Shown one piece after another: positions 6,842 through 8,129 of a stretch of 8,129 bases of DNA. A model generated the notes under the pieces. That model did no database searches. It was not told where the DNA came from and was given only the letters and a program-made list of their open reading frames with translations. Each line of letters starts with the position of its first letter. Position 1 is the stretch's first letter. This DNA is from Actinomycetales bacterium. GTDB taxonomy: Bacteria > Actinomycetota > Actinomycetes > Actinomycetales > Microbacteriaceae. The position numbers were made by a program, and so were the translations under genes. The stretch is from NCBI GenBank assembly GCA_015655255.1, contig JAATFJ010000272.1, positions 1-8,129 on the forward strand, written 5' to 3'.

Positions 6842-6866
6842 TCAGACGCGCAGCGCGTCTGCGAGG
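6840..6866. terminator. Inverted repeat at the convergent junction, second of two
   Basis: CAGACGCG (6843-6850) and CGCGTCTG (6854-6861) form a perfect 8-bp stem with a 3-base CAG loop. An alternative longer form pairs CCTC (6840-6843) with GAGG (6863-6866), leaving a 2-base bulge. It covers the last codons and stop of the minus-strand acyl-CoA-dehydrogenase-like gene, directly beside the first repeat. A strong hairpin at converging gene ends suggests a bidirectional terminator or an RNA 3'-end stabiliser. No U-tract follows on either strand, which leaves Rho-dependent or tract-less termination as the options. Confidence 0.45.
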
Positions 6867-7924
6867 AATCCACGCCCCAGAGCGGTATCACGAGCCGATT
6901 CCAACTGCGCGGCGCGCACCGGAGCGCTCAATCCCTGCACGCGAAAGAACAGGGCCGTGCGCGCGTACAGCTGTGCGGTGTCCGCGGAGAGCAGGCCCCT
7001 CCCGCCACGCGCCGAGACGAGCGCGGCGGAGAGCACCGCGAGTGTCTCGTGGGCGAGCACCTTGAGTGATCGCGCCCTGCCATCCGGGTCTCCGGCATCG
7101 AAATTCTCGTAGGCATCAGTGCGCAACTCCACGAGCCGCTCCGCCCACGCCTCCGCGGCCTCTCTCGCCTGCTCGGACGGGGCATCGGCGAGTTCCTGGA
7201 TCACTCGCTCGGCGAGCCCATAGACATGCGGCTGCGGTCCGTCCGATATGGACGCATCCTTTTCCCGCCACTGCGTGTACGGCTGGATAAAGAGCACCTC
7301 GTCGTCGCGTGCGACCACGTCTTCCACGATGAGTGTCACGGTTCGAGAGCCAGTGAGCGCCGATAGCGCAAGCGGCTCCGCCGGGAATCGGTCATCGAGC
7401 TCCAGCACCGCGACGACGACACGCGGCCCGGACTCGTCGTCCGTCACCCCGCCGAGCAGAATATGGGTGGCCAGTCCGTAACCCGTGAACCAGGAGATCT
7501 TCCCGTCGAAGCGCCAGCCCCCCTCGGCACGCGAGACACGAATATGGCGACGCGGATACGTGCGCAAATCACTCATCGCCACGCCGAGCACACCATCCGG
7601 ACGCAAGACGGGCTCCAGCACGGGTGGGATACCGTCGGGGAAGAGCGGAAGCAGTGCAGGCACGAGCGCCGCGTGCTGCGTCCACACGAGCCAGGTGTTC
7701 GGGCACGCGCCCGCGATGATCTCGCTGATGCGACGCTGGGTAGCGAGCGAGTAGGCGGCGCGCGGGCTATCCGCGGTCGCCCCGGAATTGAGGGCGCCGA
7801 GCTCCGAGAGCGCACGCAGATGCGATGCGGGCACCTCGTGCGCATCGACCTCGATCGCCTGCGGGTGCAGCACCGATTCTGCGAGTCGCTCGACCGCGGC
7901 GATGACCGCTGCCTCATCTACCAT
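6842..7924 (-). CDS. Acyl-CoA-dehydrogenase-like flavoprotein
   Basis: A 360-residue protein with the overall plan of the acyl-CoA dehydrogenase superfamily, slightly shorter than the usual 380-400. The N-terminal part (1-110) is helical and includes ACPNTWLVWTQHAALV (73-88). The central beta region carries the clearest signature, GGWRFDGKISWFTGYGLATHILLGGV (135-160), as in family members that bind flavin. The C-terminal helical part (about 238-345) includes LRTDAY (267-272) and ARGGRG (305-310). It lacks the HWRNART motif of the DszC-type fragment at the left edge, so the two are different subgroups. The substrate-binding Glu of true dehydrogenases is not evident, so a monooxygenase or accessory role fits better than beta-oxidation; this is inference. 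The ATG lies 3 bases after the stop of a monooxygenase gene, with ribosome site GAGGTG (7934-7939), so both are one operon. Confidence 0.8.
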   Translation of the reverse strand: MVDEAAVIAAVERLAESVLHPQAIEVDAHEVPASHLRALSELGALNSGATADSPRAAYSLATQRRISEIIAGACPNTWLVWTQHAALVPALLPLFPDGIPPVLEPVLRPDGVLGVAMSDLRTYPRRHIRVSRAEGGWRFDGKISWFTGYGLATHILLGGVTDDESGPRVVVAVLELDDRFPAEPLALSALTGSRTVTLIVEDVVARDDEVLFIQPYTQWREKDASISDGPQPHVYGLAERVIQELADAPSEQAREAAEAWAERLVELRTDAYENFDAGDPDGRARSLKVLAHETLAVLSAALVSARGGRGLLSADTAQLYARTALFFRVQGLSAPVRAAQLESARDTALGRGFLADALRV

Positions 7925-7927
7925 CTC

Positions 7928-8129
7928 TCAGCCCACCTCGTCCGTTCCACGCAGATGTCCACGCAGCGTTCGCGTCTCGTAGTCCTCGCGGAAAAGACCG
8001 CGCTTGCGCAACAGTGGCACCACCTCGTCAGCGATAACCTCAAGGCCGTCGATGAGACGGTCCGGCTGCAGGTTGAAGCCGTCTGCGGCTCCGCTGCGGT
8101 ACCACTGCTCGATCCGGTCGGCGAGCTGC
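7928..8129 (-). CDS. C-terminal fragment of a second NtaA/SnaA/DszA-type monooxygenase
   Basis: The gene continues beyond the right edge; only the last 66 residues are visible. They contain SGAADGFNLQP and, further on, VVPLLRKRGLFREDY and TLR, the standard C-terminal signature of FMN-dependent nitrilotriacetate/DszA-type luciferase-like monooxygenases. Aligned by eye with the end of the 253-1572 product, I count 28 identities in about 60 positions, so the two are related but distinct paralogues and not a recent duplication. It is the upstream partner of the acyl-CoA-dehydrogenase-like gene, which starts 3 bases after its TGA (7928-7930). The catalytic half of the protein is not in the window, so intactness cannot be judged. 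Confidence 0.88.
   Translation of the reverse strand, partial: QLADRIEQWYRSGAADGFNLQPDRLIDGLEVIADEVVPLLRKRGLFREDYETRTLRGHLRGTDEVG
7934..7939 (-). promoter_or_regulatory. Ribosome binding site of the acyl-CoA-dehydrogenase-like gene
   Basis: On the minus strand GAGGTG sits inside the last codons of the monooxygenase fragment, 9 bases before the ATG at 7924. Good spacing supports this start and translational coupling across the 3-base gap. Confidence 0.6.

Noticed and set aside
1..8129. Mobile element, CRISPR array, tRNA or toxin-antitoxin genes
   Set aside because: No transposase, terminal repeats, spaced direct repeats or tRNA-like folds were seen; the window is fully occupied by metabolic and transport genes.

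Overview
The window looks like a chromosomal piece of a high-GC Gram-positive bacterium (Actinobacteria, probably Micrococcales and perhaps Microbacteriaceae-like). The basis is high GC content with strong G/C bias at third codon positions, short or overlapping gene junctions, a promoter that appears to give a leaderless GTG start, and product families common in that group. The genus is inference; there is no rRNA or other marker.

Layout. Bases 1-242 hold the C-terminal end of a plus-strand acyl-CoA-dehydrogenase-fold monooxygenase (DszC/SfnC type). It is followed at 253-1572 by a complete FMN-dependent luciferase-like monooxygenase of the NtaA/SnaA/DszA type. After an 87-base gap carrying a promoter come four genes in one direction: a lipoprotein solute-binding protein (1660-3270), two permeases (3267-4232 and 4229-5140) and a fused double ATPase (5154-6821). 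Together they are a complete peptide/nickel-type (Dpp/Opp-like) ABC importer. A 20-base convergent gap, bracketed by two tandem inverted repeats, separates them from a minus-strand operon. That operon contains the C-terminal end of a second NtaA/DszA-type monooxygenase (7928-8129, running off the window) and a complete but different acyl-CoA-dehydrogenase-like flavoprotein (6842-7924).

How the genes may work together. The importer would bring in an organic compound, and the two kinds of flavin enzyme would oxidise it. Pairing of a DszA-like and a DszC-like enzyme is known from dibenzothiophene desulfurisation and related organosulfur scavenging, where both use reduced FMN from a separate reductase. 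The same pairing appears twice here, in opposite orientations around one transporter. A scavenging locus for organosulfur (or possibly amine/chelator) compounds is therefore the best inference. The substrate cannot be read from the sequence, and no flavin reductase or regulator gene lies inside the window.

There is no gene-free stretch longer than 87 bases. I see no tRNA, rRNA, CRISPR array or insertion sequence.
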